DNA of 64,000 bases from Brotaphodocola sp003480315 (GCF_964246085.1 NZ_CAXTPD010000016.1); one strand, 5' to 3'; shown: positions 1 to 9,342, numbered from the stretch's first letter. Made by a program: numbers and translations. Notes: generated by a model not told the origin, from the letters alone.

Positions 1-176
1 GATTTTCAGCATATCAGGTGTTTGCATCTTGAACACACGTGTACGAATGCAGCGGATGCAGTCCGATGCAGGCGAACGCGTGTTGTGAGAGCAAGCAAAC
101 AACGATATGTGAAAATAGAGGAAAGCGGTCTCTTTCACTTCCGGACCTTTATTCGTTCCGTCCTATAATTGCAATT
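1..176. other. Left-edge stretch without a recognised gene
   Basis: This lies downstream of the minus-strand purF-like gene. A 70-codon plus-strand reading frame covers part of it, but it runs into the purF-like gene and resembles nothing known. I see no convincing terminator or RNA here. Confidence 0.4.
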
Positions 177-1700
177 CTATTCCTGTCCGTCCCAGCAGTA
201 TGTGCACAGGCATTCTTTGGGCAATCCGATGGATTTCACCAGATCATCTAACCGATGGAATTTGAGAGTTGTGAAGTTTAGGTGTTTTCGGATTTCTTCG
301 ACCATCTCCTGGTAGTTCTGGCTGTCCGGGTTAGCGTAGTCGGCGAGGACTTCTTCGGATACGTTGTCTCCTTCCCGGTCGCGGATAATACGGCGGGTGA
401 TCAGATCCAGTTCAGAGTTGGAACGAGAGAAGTTTAAGTAGCGGCAGCCGAAAAGCAGCGGAGGGCAGGCCGGGCGGATGTGGACCTCTTTGGCTCCGCT
501 CTGATAGAGAAACTCTGTGGTTTCGCCAAGCTGGGTTCCGCGGACGATCGAATCATCAATCAGAAGCAGTCGCTTGTCTTTGATAAGGGCACCCACCGGG
601 ATCAGCTTCATCTTTGCGATGAGGTTTCGCTGGCTCTGGTTCTGCGGCATAAAGGAGCGCGGCCAGGTTGGGGTATATTTGATGAAGGGTCTTGCAAAGG
701 GGATGCCGGACTCGTTGGCATAGCCGATGGCGTGGGCGATGCCGGAGTCAGGAACACCTGCCACAATATCCGGGTGGATGGTGTCGGTCGGTGCGCTGGA
801 TGCGTCCTGCTTGGCAGAAGAGGCAGTTTCAGGAGCCTGGCTGCCGGAACCAGCTGCAGTTTCATGTCCCGGACAGTGACTGCATCCATGGCATCCGAGA
901 TCCCGGTCTGCCAGGATCTGTCCGCAGCGGTAACGCATTTCTTCTACGTTGATTCCTTCATAGCTGGAGGTAGGGTAGCCATAATAAACCCACAGGAATG
1001 AACAGATCTTCATCTCTTTGCGCGGAGCAGAAAGCTGGGTTACACCGTCCGCGCTCACGTGAACAATCTCACCTGGTCCCAGTTCATAGCAGTCGTGATA
1101 TCCGAGATTGATATAGGCAAAGCTCTCAAAGGAAACACAGCAGGCCTCATCTTTTTGTCCAACCGTCAGAGGAGTACGTCCATAGCGGTCTCTGGAAGCG
1201 TAGATGCCATTCGGGGTCAGGAGGAGAATGGTCATGGAGCCCTGGATCATTTCCTGGGCATACAAAAGCCCTTCTACCAGACTCTGCTTCTGATTGATGA
1301 TAGCTGCAGTTAATTCTGTGGCATTGATGCGTCCGCCACTCATTTCCATGAAATGAATGTGTCCGTTTTTGAAGGCATGATCGATCAGCTCTGCTTCATT
1401 GTTGATCTTGCCAACGGTAACGATGGCGTAGCTTCCAAGATGAGAGTGGATCAGAAGTGGCTGCGGCTCATTATCCGAAATAGAGCCGATTCCGGCATTA
1501 CCGGAAAGCTCTTCTACATCCCGTTCGAACTTTGTCCGGAACGGGGAATTTTCTATATTATGAATACTTCTCTGAAATCCGTTTTCTCCATAGACGGCCA
1601 TTCCGCCACGGCGTGTTCCAAGGTGAGAATGATAATCTGTAGCAAAAAACAGATCCATCACACAGTCATGTTTTGATACTACTCCAAAAAAACCTCCCAT
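177..1700 (-). CDS. PurF-like amidophosphoribosyltransferase paralogue lacking the N-terminal catalytic Cys
   Basis: A 507-residue PurF-family protein. PurF makes phosphoribosylamine from PRPP and glutamine, the first step of purine synthesis. The layout is an N-terminal Ntn-hydrolase (glutaminase) domain at about 1-240 and a PRPP-binding domain with an intact RLLLIDDSIVRGTQ loop at 377-390. Cysteines at 412, 419, 497, 499 and 502 recall the Fe-S ligands of Bacillus-type PurF. The start is fixed by an AAGGAG site 7 bases upstream of ATG, and the protein begins MGGFFGVV. True PurF exposes a Cys directly after Met (CGIFG/CGVFG), and here it is Gly, so glutamine hydrolysis is probably lost. A low-complexity insert rich in A, S, G, T and P lies at about 275-310. 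The gene is divergent from the his operon, which also handles PRPP-derived compounds. It could be an ammonia-dependent enzyme or a regulatory paralogue. Family call sure, activity not. Confidence 0.85.
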   Translation of the reverse strand: MGGFFGVVSKHDCVMDLFFATDYHSHLGTRRGGMAVYGENGFQRSIHNIENSPFRTKFERDVEELSGNAGIGSISDNEPQPLLIHSHLGSYAIVTVGKINNEAELIDHAFKNGHIHFMEMSGGRINATELTAAIINQKQSLVEGLLYAQEMIQGSMTILLLTPNGIYASRDRYGRTPLTVGQKDEACCVSFESFAYINLGYHDCYELGPGEIVHVSADGVTQLSAPRKEMKICSFLWVYYGYPTSSYEGINVEEMRYRCGQILADRDLGCHGCSHCPGHETAAGSGSQAPETASSAKQDASSAPTDTIHPDIVAGVPDSGIAHAIGYANESGIPFARPFIKYTPTWPRSFMPQNQSQRNLIAKMKLIPVGALIKDKRLLLIDDSIVRGTQLGETTEFLYQSGAKEVHIRPACPPLLFGCRYLNFSRSNSELDLITRRIIRDREGDNVSEEVLADYANPDSQNYQEMVEEIRKHLNFTTLKFHRLDDLVKSIGLPKECLCTYCWDGQE

Positions 1701-1898
1701 GATTGTTAAACTCCTTCCAATCTGTATGTAATCGTGTCATGTGTGCAAAATACAGATTCAGTGTATCATATATCACTATATTTATACAACTGGCATTATA
1801 TATAAAAATTACTAATATATATAACCGGAATGTATTTGACGGAGCCAGAATGAGGATTTACAATAAGGTTAAGTGCCAAAACAAAAACAAGATATTGA

Positions 1899-1927
1899 TT
1901 GACAATTCAGATACTTTCTCCTATAAT
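1899..1927 (+). promoter_or_regulatory. Consensus sigma-A promoter of the his operon
   Basis: TTGACA at 1899-1904 and TATAAT at 1922-1927 are separated by exactly 17 bases. Both hexamers are perfect and sit 56 bases before the hisZ ATG. The rest of the 283-base divergent gap (1701-1983) is AT-rich. I did not recognise a T-box in it. Confidence 0.85.
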
Positions 1928-1983
1928 TAAAAACACGTTAATGAATTAGCACTTTACCATAACAGAGCATTGGAGACGGGATT

Positions 1984-3264
1984 ATGAACATGAATAACCA
2001 GCTACTGCATACCCCGGAGGGTGTGCGTGATATTTATGCGGAGGAATGTGCCAGAAAACTTGCGGTGGAGCAAAAGATCCAGCATGTGTTCGGCCTTTAC
2101 GGATATCAGAGCATTGAAACGCCAGTATTTGAGTTTTTTGATATTTTCAAGAAAGAGCGTGGAAGCGTGGGAAGCCAGGGAATGTACAAGTTTTTTGACC
2201 GGGATAACAACACCCTGGTGCTCCGTCCGGATATGACACCTCCCATTGCCCGCTGCGTTGCAAAGTATTATATGGATGAGACAAAACCGCTGCGTCTCTG
2301 TTATCTTGGGCCGACCTTCATCAACGGAACCAGTTATCAGGGCCGTTTAAAGGAATCCACCCAGACCGGTGCCGAGCTGATCGGAGATGACACGGCAGAT
2401 GCGGATGCGGAGATGATCGCCATGGTCATTGATGCCTTACGGGAAACCGGCTTAAAGGAGTTCCAGGTAGAACTTGGCCAGGTGGAATTTTACCGAGGAC
2501 TGGTGGAGGAATCTGGTATGGACGAGGAAACACAGGAAAAGCTTCGTATCCTCATCGAAAATAAAAACTATTTTGGCGTGGAGGAGCTTTTATCCGAGCA
2601 GACCATGGGGGCAGAATTAAAAAAGCTCTTTCTGAAGCTTCCGGAGCTGTTCGGAGACATTGACCAGATTCGTCTGGCAAAATCCATGACGACCAATGCG
2701 CGAGCCCTTGGGGCCATCCGCCGTTTGGAGGAGGTACAGGAGATCCTGGACAGCTACGGTCTTGGGGATTATGTTTCCTATGACCTTGGCATGCTGAGCA
2801 AATATTCCTATTATACCGGTATTATTTTCAAGGCCTACACCTACGGAACCGGCGAATATATTGTGGCAGGCGGCCGGTACGACAAGCTGCTGGAGCAGTT
2901 CGGAAAAAAGGCAGCGGCAGTCGGCTTTGCCATCATGGCAGACCAGCTCCTTCTGGCGCTTTCCAGACAGAAGATCCGCATCGATGTCAAAATGAATGAC
3001 ACTATCATCCTGTATGATCAGCAGGCAAGAGATAAGGCAATCCGCCTGGCGTGCCAGTTCCGCAATGCCGGAATCCCGGCACAGCTTACGCCAAGAACGG
3101 AGGCGGAGACCATGGACGCATATCTGGATTACGCAAGGCGCTTCCAGATGCACCGCCTCATCAGTCTTCCTGCAGATGGCAGTACTGCAGTGGTTTATAA
3201 TACGGAGACAGGCGTTTCTGTCAGTCAGGCATACACCGAAACTGTTCGGGATTACATTCATTAA
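1984..3264 (+). CDS. hisZ: HisZ, ATP phosphoribosyltransferase regulatory subunit
   Basis: A 426-residue histidyl-tRNA-synthetase-like protein without tRNA-charging function. It partners short HisG to make active ATP phosphoribosyltransferase and carries the histidine-feedback site (family knowledge). Visible class II synthetase motifs are the TPEGVRDI start, the motif-2-like region VLRPDMTPPIARC near 75-90, and YYTGIIFKAY with GEYIVAGGRYD near 275-300. GGAGACGGG precedes the ATG. It is the first gene of the operon, and hisG begins 15 bases after its stop, as expected for a HisZG pair. Its presence explains the short HisG next door. Confidence 0.93.
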   Translation: MNMNNQLLHTPEGVRDIYAEECARKLAVEQKIQHVFGLYGYQSIETPVFEFFDIFKKERGSVGSQGMYKFFDRDNNTLVLRPDMTPPIARCVAKYYMDETKPLRLCYLGPTFINGTSYQGRLKESTQTGAELIGDDTADADAEMIAMVIDALRETGLKEFQVELGQVEFYRGLVEESGMDEETQEKLRILIENKNYFGVEELLSEQTMGAELKKLFLKLPELFGDIDQIRLAKSMTTNARALGAIRRLEEVQEILDSYGLGDYVSYDLGMLSKYSYYTGIIFKAYTYGTGEYIVAGGRYDKLLEQFGKKAAAVGFAIMADQLLLALSRQKIRIDVKMNDTIILYDQQARDKAIRLACQFRNAGIPAQLTPRTEAETMDAYLDYARRFQMHRLISLPADGSTAVVYNTETGVSVSQAYTETVRDYIH

Positions 3265-3279
3265 AGGAGACTGGCCGTT

Positions 3280-3924
3280 ATGAGATATCTTACATTTGCG
3301 CTGGCCAAGGGACGGCTGGCAAATAAATCGCTGGATCTGTTCGAAAAGATCGGCATTACCTGTGAAGAGATGAAGGACAAGGACACCAGAAAGCTGATCT
3401 TCACCAATGAGGAACTTGGGTATCGCTTTTTTCTTGCAAAAGCCAATGACGTGCCGACATATGTCGAGTATGGCGCAGCCGATATCGGCATTGTAGGAAA
3501 AGATACGATTCTGGAAGAGGGACGAAAGCTTTACGAGGTGCTGGACTTAAAACTGGGCAAATGCCGCATGTGTGTGTGCGGTCCGGAATCGGCCCGGGAG
3601 CTGCTGCAGCACCATGAGCTCATCCGCGTAGCCACCAAGTACCCAGCCATCGCAAAGGATTACTTCTATAATAAAAAGCACCAGACAGTGGAAATCATCA
3701 AGTTGAATGGTTCCATTGAGCTGGCACCCATCGTTGGCCTTTCCGAGGTCATCGTAGATATCGTAGAAACCGGTTCTACACTGCGGGAAAACGGCCTGAC
3801 CGTACTTGAAGAGGTCTGCCCACTTTCCGCACGCATGGTGGTGAACCAGGTCAGCATGAAACGGGAGCATGAGCGTATCACCAAGATCATTCAGCAGTTA
3901 AAAAATCTGATCCAGGAGGCATAA
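3280..3924 (+). CDS. hisG: HisG, ATP phosphoribosyltransferase, short form
   Basis: A 214-residue catalytic subunit. It joins ATP and PRPP to form phosphoribosyl-ATP, the committed step of histidine synthesis. It starts RYLTFALAKGRLANKSLDLF and carries the PRPP-binding stretch EVIVDIVETGSTLRENGL near 160-177. It lacks the C-terminal ACT-like regulatory domain of the roughly 300-residue long form, so it needs HisZ, encoded immediately upstream. AAAGGAG lies before the ATG. hisD follows after 6 bases. Confidence 0.94.
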   Translation: MRYLTFALAKGRLANKSLDLFEKIGITCEEMKDKDTRKLIFTNEELGYRFFLAKANDVPTYVEYGAADIGIVGKDTILEEGRKLYEVLDLKLGKCRMCVCGPESARELLQHHELIRVATKYPAIAKDYFYNKKHQTVEIIKLNGSIELAPIVGLSEVIVDIVETGSTLRENGLTVLEEVCPLSARMVVNQVSMKREHERITKIIQQLKNLIQEA

Positions 3925-3930
3925 GAAACC

Positions 3931-5220
3931 ATGAGAATCATCAAATTAAATGAACAGAGCAGGGCAAACATCCTTGCAGATTTATTAAAGCGTGACCCAA
4001 ATAACTACAGCGCCTATGAGGACACCGTACAGGCAATCGTAGACGATGTCCGCGCCAGAGGCAATGAAGCCCTTTTTGAATATACAAAAAAATTTGACGG
4101 AGCAGAGCTGTCTGCAGACAATATCCGCGTGACTCAGGCTGAGATCCAGGAGGCTCTTTCCCAGGTTGATCCGAACCTTCTGGCAGTCATGAAGAAATCC
4201 ATGAAAAACATCCGGGAATACCATGAAAAACAGAAGCAGTACAGCTGGTTTGACAGCAAGCCGAACGGCACCATCCTCGGACAGAAGGTAACTGCACTTT
4301 CTAGTGTCGGTGTTTATGTGCCTGGCGGCAAAGCTGCTTACCCGTCTTCTGTGCTGATGAATATCATCCCGGCAGAAGTAGCCGGAGTTGAAAAGATCGT
4401 CATGGTGACTCCGCCGGGAAAAGACGGCAAGGTCAATCCGGTGACCCTGATCGCGGCACACCTGGCCGGTGCCACTGAGGTCTATAAGGTGGGCGGTGCC
4501 CAGGCCATTGCAGCTCTGGCATTTGGCACCAAATCCATTCCGCGTGTCAATAAAATCGTTGGACCGGGCAACATCTTTGTTGCTCTGGCGAAAAAGGCCG
4601 TATATGGCCATGTAAGCATTGACAGCATTGCCGGACCGAGTGAGATCCTGGTACTGGCGGATGAGACCGCAAATCCCCGCTTTGTGGCTGCCGATCTTTT
4701 GTCCCAGGCTGAGCATGATGAGCTGGCATCCGCAATTCTGGTTACCACCAGCATGGAGCTGGCAGAAAAAGTATCCGCAGAGGCAGAAGCCTTCGTACAG
4801 AACCTGTCCAGAAAGGCAATCCTGGAGAAATCCCTGGAGAACTACGGCTACATTCTGGTAGCGGATTCCATGGAGGATGCTATTGAGACTGCCAACGCCA
4901 TTGCTTCTGAGCACCTGGAGATCGTGACAAAGAACCCGTTTGAGGTCATGACCAAGATCCAGAATGCCGGTGCCATCTTTATGGGTGAATACAGCTCTGA
5001 GCCGCTGGGGGATTACTTTGCAGGTCCGAACCATGTGCTTCCGACCAACGGAACCGCAAAATTCTTCTCCCCTCTCGGCGTAGACGATTTCATCAAGAAA
5101 TCCAGCATCATCTATTATTCCAGAGAAGCGCTCGAGGCGGTACACACGGATATCGAAAGCTTTGCAGAGGCAGAGCACCTGACCGCACATGCCAACTCCG
5201 TCCGTGTCCGCTTTGAATAA
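3931..5220 (+). CDS. hisD: HisD, histidinol dehydrogenase
   Basis: A 429-residue zinc enzyme that oxidises L-histidinol to L-histidine in two NAD-dependent steps, the last reactions of the pathway. Recognisable blocks are VPGGKAAYPSSVLMN near 130, GPGNIFVALAKK near 211, GPSEILVLAD near 232, the QAEHDE zinc-ligand block near 258, the catalytic EHLEIVT near 325 and GPNHVLPT near 363. The length is normal. A 401-codon open frame on the opposite strand is a shadow of this gene. Confidence 0.95.
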   Translation: MRIIKLNEQSRANILADLLKRDPNNYSAYEDTVQAIVDDVRARGNEALFEYTKKFDGAELSADNIRVTQAEIQEALSQVDPNLLAVMKKSMKNIREYHEKQKQYSWFDSKPNGTILGQKVTALSSVGVYVPGGKAAYPSSVLMNIIPAEVAGVEKIVMVTPPGKDGKVNPVTLIAAHLAGATEVYKVGGAQAIAALAFGTKSIPRVNKIVGPGNIFVALAKKAVYGHVSIDSIAGPSEILVLADETANPRFVAADLLSQAEHDELASAILVTTSMELAEKVSAEAEAFVQNLSRKAILEKSLENYGYILVADSMEDAIETANAIASEHLEIVTKNPFEVMTKIQNAGAIFMGEYSSEPLGDYFAGPNHVLPTNGTAKFFSPLGVDDFIKKSSIIYYSREALEAVHTDIESFAEAEHLTAHANSVRVRFE

Positions 5221-5237
5221 GAGGGAGGAACGGTATT

Positions 5238-5825
5238 ATGGCACGCTGCGCAACGATTGAACGAAATACAAAAGAAACAAAAATCTGCCTGACCCTGGAT
5301 CTGGACGGAACCGGAAAAGCAGATATCCATACCGGCATTGGCTTTTTTGACCATATGTTAAACGGCTTTGCGCGGCATGGGCTGTTTGATTTAAGTCTCC
5401 GGGTGGACGGAGATCTGGAGGTCGATACCCACCATACCATTGAGGATACCGGCATTGTGCTGGGAAAGGCGATCAAAGAGGCTGTGGGAGATAAAAAAGG
5501 CATCGTCCGCTACGGTACCATGATCCTTCCCATGGATGAGGCGCTGCTCTTGTGTTCTCTGGATCTTTGCGGACGTCCGTATCTGGTGTATGACTTAAAT
5601 CTGAACCGGGAAAAGGTGGGCGATCTGGAAACCGAGATGATCCGCGAGTTTTTCTATGCGGTATCTTACGGCGCAGAGATGAACCTGCATGTAAAGCAGT
5701 TAAGCGGCATCAACAACCATCATATCATTGAGGGCGCTTTCAAGGCTTTTGCGAAGGCACTGGACAGCGCCACCCGCTATGATGCGCGCATCACAGACAT
5801 TCTGTCTACGAAGGGCGTTCTGTAG
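5238..5825 (+). CDS. hisB: HisB, imidazoleglycerol-phosphate dehydratase (monofunctional)
   Basis: A 195-residue Mn-dependent enzyme that dehydrates imidazole glycerol phosphate to imidazole acetol phosphate. The His-rich metal motifs are all present: FFDHMLNGFARHG, DTHHTIEDTGI and NNHHIIEGAFKAFA. It lacks the N-terminal histidinol-phosphatase domain of the enterobacterial fusion, so that activity must lie elsewhere. GAGGGAGG precedes the ATG. Confidence 0.95.
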   Translation: MARCATIERNTKETKICLTLDLDGTGKADIHTGIGFFDHMLNGFARHGLFDLSLRVDGDLEVDTHHTIEDTGIVLGKAIKEAVGDKKGIVRYGTMILPMDEALLLCSLDLCGRPYLVYDLNLNREKVGDLETEMIREFFYAVSYGAEMNLHVKQLSGINNHHIIEGAFKAFAKALDSATRYDARITDILSTKGVL

Positions 5826-5843
5826 GAAAGGAGATCGATCACA

Positions 5844-6569
5844 ATGCAGTTATATCCGGCAATCGATATGAAGGGCGGAAAATGCGTCCGCCTAACACAG
5901 GGATTATTTGATAACGTAAAAGTATACTCCGATACTCCGGCTGACATGGCAAAGCTCTGGGTCAGCCAGGGGGCGTCTTTTCTCCACATTGTGGATCTGG
6001 ACGGAGCGCTGGCCGGACATTCCGTGAACGAGGATGCCATCCGGGCCATTGTATCCAGCGTTTCCGTACCGATTGAGCTGGGCGGCGGTATCCGCAGCGC
6101 AGAAGCGGTAAAAAATATGCTGGATCTCGGCATCACGCGCTGTATCATCGGTACCCGCGCCGTAGAGCGGCCGGAATTTATGAAGGAGCTGGTAGAAACC
6201 TTTGGAGCGGACCGTATTGTAGCCGGTGTGGATGCAAAAAACGGTATGGTTGCCGTAGAGGGCTGGGAGAAGGTCAGCAGCCTTTCCGCCCTGAAGCTTT
6301 GTCAGCAGATGAAGGAATTTGGCGTAAAACACATTGTATACACGGATATTTCCAAGGATGGAACCTTAACCGGGCCAAACGTGGAGTACACAAAGCTTCT
6401 GACAGAAAAGACCGGTCTGGACGTGATTGCATCCGGAGGAGTATCCTGCATGGACGATCTTGCCCGTCTGCATGAGTGCGGCATCAAAGGCGCCATCATC
6501 GGAAAAGCATTGTATGAGAAAAAAATCAGCCTGCCGGATGCGGTAGCGCGGTTTGAACAGGGAGAATAG
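5844..6569 (+). CDS. hisA: HisA, ProFAR isomerase
   Basis: A 241-residue (beta/alpha)8 barrel that isomerises the aminoaldose ProFAR to the ketose PRFAR. Visible features are the first catalytic Asp in YPAIDMKGGKCVRLTQG, the phosphate-binding loop GGGIRS near 82, the second catalytic Asp region GVDAKNGMVAVEGW near 127, and the second phosphate loop VIASGGVSCMDDL near 196. A strong AAAGGAG lies before the ATG. The product should feed HisF/HisH, which are not encoded as separate genes in this window. Confidence 0.95.
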   Translation: MQLYPAIDMKGGKCVRLTQGLFDNVKVYSDTPADMAKLWVSQGASFLHIVDLDGALAGHSVNEDAIRAIVSSVSVPIELGGGIRSAEAVKNMLDLGITRCIIGTRAVERPEFMKELVETFGADRIVAGVDAKNGMVAVEGWEKVSSLSALKLCQQMKEFGVKHIVYTDISKDGTLTGPNVEYTKLLTEKTGLDVIASGGVSCMDDLARLHECGIKGAIIGKALYEKKISLPDAVARFEQGE

Positions 6570-6571
6570 CT

Positions 6572-7837
6572 ATGGCAGAATTTAAACGGTTACTGGCGCA
6601 GCTTTGCTGCGATGAAAAACAGGAAGAGGAGCTTCTTTCCTATGCGTCCGCATGCGGCAACGATGGCGCGGATGGCCTGATATTTGTGGACAATGCAAAA
6701 ACGGATGAAGAGCATGAATTTCACATCGGACTGATCCGGAAAATGGCAAGAGCCGTCGACATTCCGATTTTTGCCGGCGGACGGGTAAAACGTCTGGAGG
6801 ATGTAAAGAAATATCTTTATGCAGGCGCTAAAGGCGTATTTCTGGATGCCTCTGTCGAGGAAAATGTAGATATGATCAAAGAAGCGGCAGACCGATTCGG
6901 CAGCGAGAAGATCTTCATCCGTTTAAATGACGCGGCACAGACAAAACGCATTCCGGAATATGCCCAGCTTGGCGCCTCCATGGCATTTCTGGGAGAGGAA
7001 GTACTTCCGGAGGCCGCAGAGGTGATCCGCACCATGGATGAGCAGATGCACTATTATGTCATGAGCTCATCCGGCGAAACCGAAGCACTCGAAAAAGAAC
7101 TGAAGGCAGAGCCTGCTGCCGGAATCATTCTTGTAAATGAAAAGCCGGAAAACGGAAATTACATGGAGAAAAAACAGGAGCTTGGCGCTCTTGGCATTGC
7201 TGTGGACATTCTGCGCAGCAGCGTTTCCTGGGGAGATTTCAAGAAAAACGCTGACGGACTGGTTCCGGTCATTGTCCAGGACTTTAAGACCTCGGAGGTT
7301 CTGATGCTGGCTTACATGAACGAGCAGGCTTTCACAGACACCCTGCGTACCGGCAAGATGCACTACTACAGCCGCAGCCGTAAGAGCCAGTGGTTAAAGG
7401 GGGAAACCTCCGGACATTTCCAGTATGTGAAGTCCCTGCATCTGGACTGCGACAATGATACCATTCTGGCAAAGGTTCATCAGATCGGAGCGGCCTGTCA
7501 TACCGGCTCCAGAAGCTGCTTTTTCCAGACTCTGGCAGAAAAGGACTATCGGGAAACCAACCCGCTTAAGGTATTTGAGGATGTCTTCTCCGTGATCCAG
7601 GACCGCAAGATCCATCCGAAGGAAGGCTCCTACACCAACTACCTGTTCGATAAGGGAATTGATAAGATTTTAAAGAAGGTCGGCGAGGAGGCCACCGAGA
7701 TCGTCATTGCGGCCAAGAACCCGGATCCGGAGGAAATCAAGTATGAGATTTCAGATTTTCTGTATCATGTCATGGTGCTGATGGCGGAGCGCGGAGTGAC
7801 CTGGGAGGACATTACCGAGGAACTGGCCAACCGTTAG
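6572..7837 (+). CDS. hisI: HisIE bifunctional protein with an N-terminal HisF-like barrel half
   Basis: A 421-residue three-part protein. Residues 1-215 look like a divergent HisF/HisA-type barrel (GADGLIFVD, IPIFAGGRVKRLEDVKKYLYAGAKGVFLD), but the canonical HisF start with its catalytic Asp in a CLDV-type motif is absent. Residues about 218-325 are phosphoribosyl-AMP cyclohydrolase (HisI), with DCDNDT and ACHTGSRSC metal ligands. Residues about 331-421 are phosphoribosyl-ATP pyrophosphatase (HisE), with VGEEATEIVIAAKN and ISDFLYHVMVL. The two C-terminal enzymes convert PR-ATP to ProFAR, the HisA substrate. The front half is probably not an active cyclase and could be a scaffold or a glutaminase-binding dock. 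It starts 2 bases after hisA and is the last gene of the operon. Confidence 0.9.
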   Translation: MAEFKRLLAQLCCDEKQEEELLSYASACGNDGADGLIFVDNAKTDEEHEFHIGLIRKMARAVDIPIFAGGRVKRLEDVKKYLYAGAKGVFLDASVEENVDMIKEAADRFGSEKIFIRLNDAAQTKRIPEYAQLGASMAFLGEEVLPEAAEVIRTMDEQMHYYVMSSSGETEALEKELKAEPAAGIILVNEKPENGNYMEKKQELGALGIAVDILRSSVSWGDFKKNADGLVPVIVQDFKTSEVLMLAYMNEQAFTDTLRTGKMHYYSRSRKSQWLKGETSGHFQYVKSLHLDCDNDTILAKVHQIGAACHTGSRSCFFQTLAEKDYRETNPLKVFEDVFSVIQDRKIHPKEGSYTNYLFDKGIDKILKKVGEEATEIVIAAKNPDPEEIKYEISDFLYHVMVLMAERGVTWEDITEELANR

Positions 7838-7909
7838 CAGATCGGAAAACAGCAAAATGTAGCTGGTGAAATCATAACAAAAGTCAATATTAACAGGGAT
7901 TGGACATGG

Positions 7910-7935
7910 TATAATCGTTCAAATGATGGTATAAT
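7910..7935 (+). promoter_or_regulatory. Tandem extended -10 elements upstream of the MATE gene
   Basis: Two copies of ATGGTATAAT, with TATAAT at 7910-7915 and 7930-7935, lie 20 bases apart in the 134-base gap after hisI. Neither has a good -35 at normal spacing, but both have a TGG extension. A duplicated promoter or an operator repeat are both possible. Confidence 0.4.
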
Positions 7936-7971
7936 TCAATGGCATCATAATTTTGACAGGAGATTATCATC

Positions 7972-9342
7972 ATGGAACAGACAAAAGAAAAACATGACCA
8001 ATACTATGAAATGGCCCATGCGCCGGTAGGACGCGTGATCTCTAAGCTGGCCGTCCCGACCATCATCAGCATGCTGGTGACTTCCATCTACAACATGGCG
8101 GATACTTTTTTTGTAAGTCAGCTTGGGACCAGCGCCTCCGGTGCCGTGGGTATTATTTTTTCTGCCATGGCCATCATCCAGGCATTGTCCTTTATGATCG
8201 GCATTGGCTCCGGCAACTACATTGCCAGACTAATCGGTGCCGGAAACCGGGAACTGGCGGAGAAGCTTGCTTCCATCGGCTTCTTTACCGGCTTCGGCAT
8301 GGGACTTGTCATTACCGTACTTGGCACGGCCAATATTCACGCGCTGGTTATGATGCTGGGATCTACCGTGACCATCGCGCCTTACGCGGAAGCCTATGCT
8401 TCCTACATTTTACTTGCGGCACCGTTCATGATGACATCCTTTATCATGAACAATATCCTGCGTTTCCAGGGAAAGGCCCTGTTTGCCATGGTCGGCATTA
8501 CCACCGGCGGTATTTTAAACATTGTCCTGGATCCGGTTTTTATTTTCGGCATGGATATGGGAACGGCTGGAGCGGCGCTGGCTACCGGAATCTCGCAGTT
8601 TGTCAGCTTCTGCATTCTGCTTGCCATGTGCAATCTTCGCAGGGACTGTATTTCCATTGACATCCGTAAATTCCGTCCGACGCTTAAGCTTTATGGGCAG
8701 ATCCTTTACGGCGGTGTGGCATCCTTAGGACGTCAGGGCATTGCCAGCGTAGCAACGATCATCATGAATATCATGGCACAGCCCTATGGTGACGCAGCAA
8801 TTGCAGCCATGTCCATTGTCAACCGTTTTATGATGTTTGTCGGCTCTGCCATGATCGGTTTTGGACAGGGCTTCCAGCCGGTCTGCAGCTATTGCTTCGG
8901 AGCTGGCATGTACAGACGTGTGAAAGAGGCCTGTGTGTTCTGCATTAAGGTCAGCACAGCTGTTCTTTTTGTATTTGCCGTGATCGGCCTGATATTTTCC
9001 GGCAATATTGTGGCAGTATTCCGCAAGGATGATATGGATGTGATCCGGATCGGTACCCTGGCCCTTCGCCTGCAGCTTTGCACGCTGCCGCTCATGGGTA
9101 TCACCGTTATGGGCAATATGACACCGCAGTCCATGGGATATGGCACCTGGGCTACAGTGGTCTCAACCTCAAGACAGGGGTGGTTTCTGATCCCACTGCT
9201 TCTATTCCTGACACCGGCCATCGGCATTCTTGGTATCCAGATCGCACAGCCGTTAGCTGACATCGGAACCACGATCCTGGCAATCTGGGCTCTGCGTTTG
9301 ATTTTTAAAGACTTGCTGCTGAAAGAAGAAATGTCTGAATAG
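7972..9342 (+). CDS. MATE family multidrug/toxin efflux transporter
   Basis: A 456-residue inner-membrane antiporter of the MATE family, expelling cationic drugs or metabolites against Na+ or H+. Twelve hydrophobic segments can be traced. The start KLAVPTIISMLVTSIYNMADTFFV is the family signature, and LRFQGKALFAMVGITTGGILNIVLDP is the usual loop before helix 5. GACAGGAG lies before the ATG. The substrate cannot be deduced. It has its own likely promoter and is followed by a terminator, so it is monocistronic. Confidence 0.9.
   Translation: MEQTKEKHDQYYEMAHAPVGRVISKLAVPTIISMLVTSIYNMADTFFVSQLGTSASGAVGIIFSAMAIIQALSFMIGIGSGNYIARLIGAGNRELAEKLASIGFFTGFGMGLVITVLGTANIHALVMMLGSTVTIAPYAEAYASYILLAAPFMMTSFIMNNILRFQGKALFAMVGITTGGILNIVLDPVFIFGMDMGTAGAALATGISQFVSFCILLAMCNLRRDCISIDIRKFRPTLKLYGQILYGGVASLGRQGIASVATIIMNIMAQPYGDAAIAAMSIVNRFMMFVGSAMIGFGQGFQPVCSYCFGAGMYRRVKEACVFCIKVSTAVLFVFAVIGLIFSGNIVAVFRKDDMDVIRIGTLALRLQLCTLPLMGITVMGNMTPQSMGYGTWATVVSTSRQGWFLIPLLLFLTPAIGILGIQIAQPLADIGTTILAIWALRLIFKDLLLKEEMSE

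Noticed and set aside
1701..1983. T-box riboswitch before the his operon
   Set aside because: I could not find the conserved T-box sequence or a terminator/antiterminator pair; only a strong promoter is clear.
3985..5190. 401-codon open frame antisense to hisD
   Set aside because: It is the shadow of a strongly conserved hisD on the other strand. No start signal, and its translation resembles no protein.
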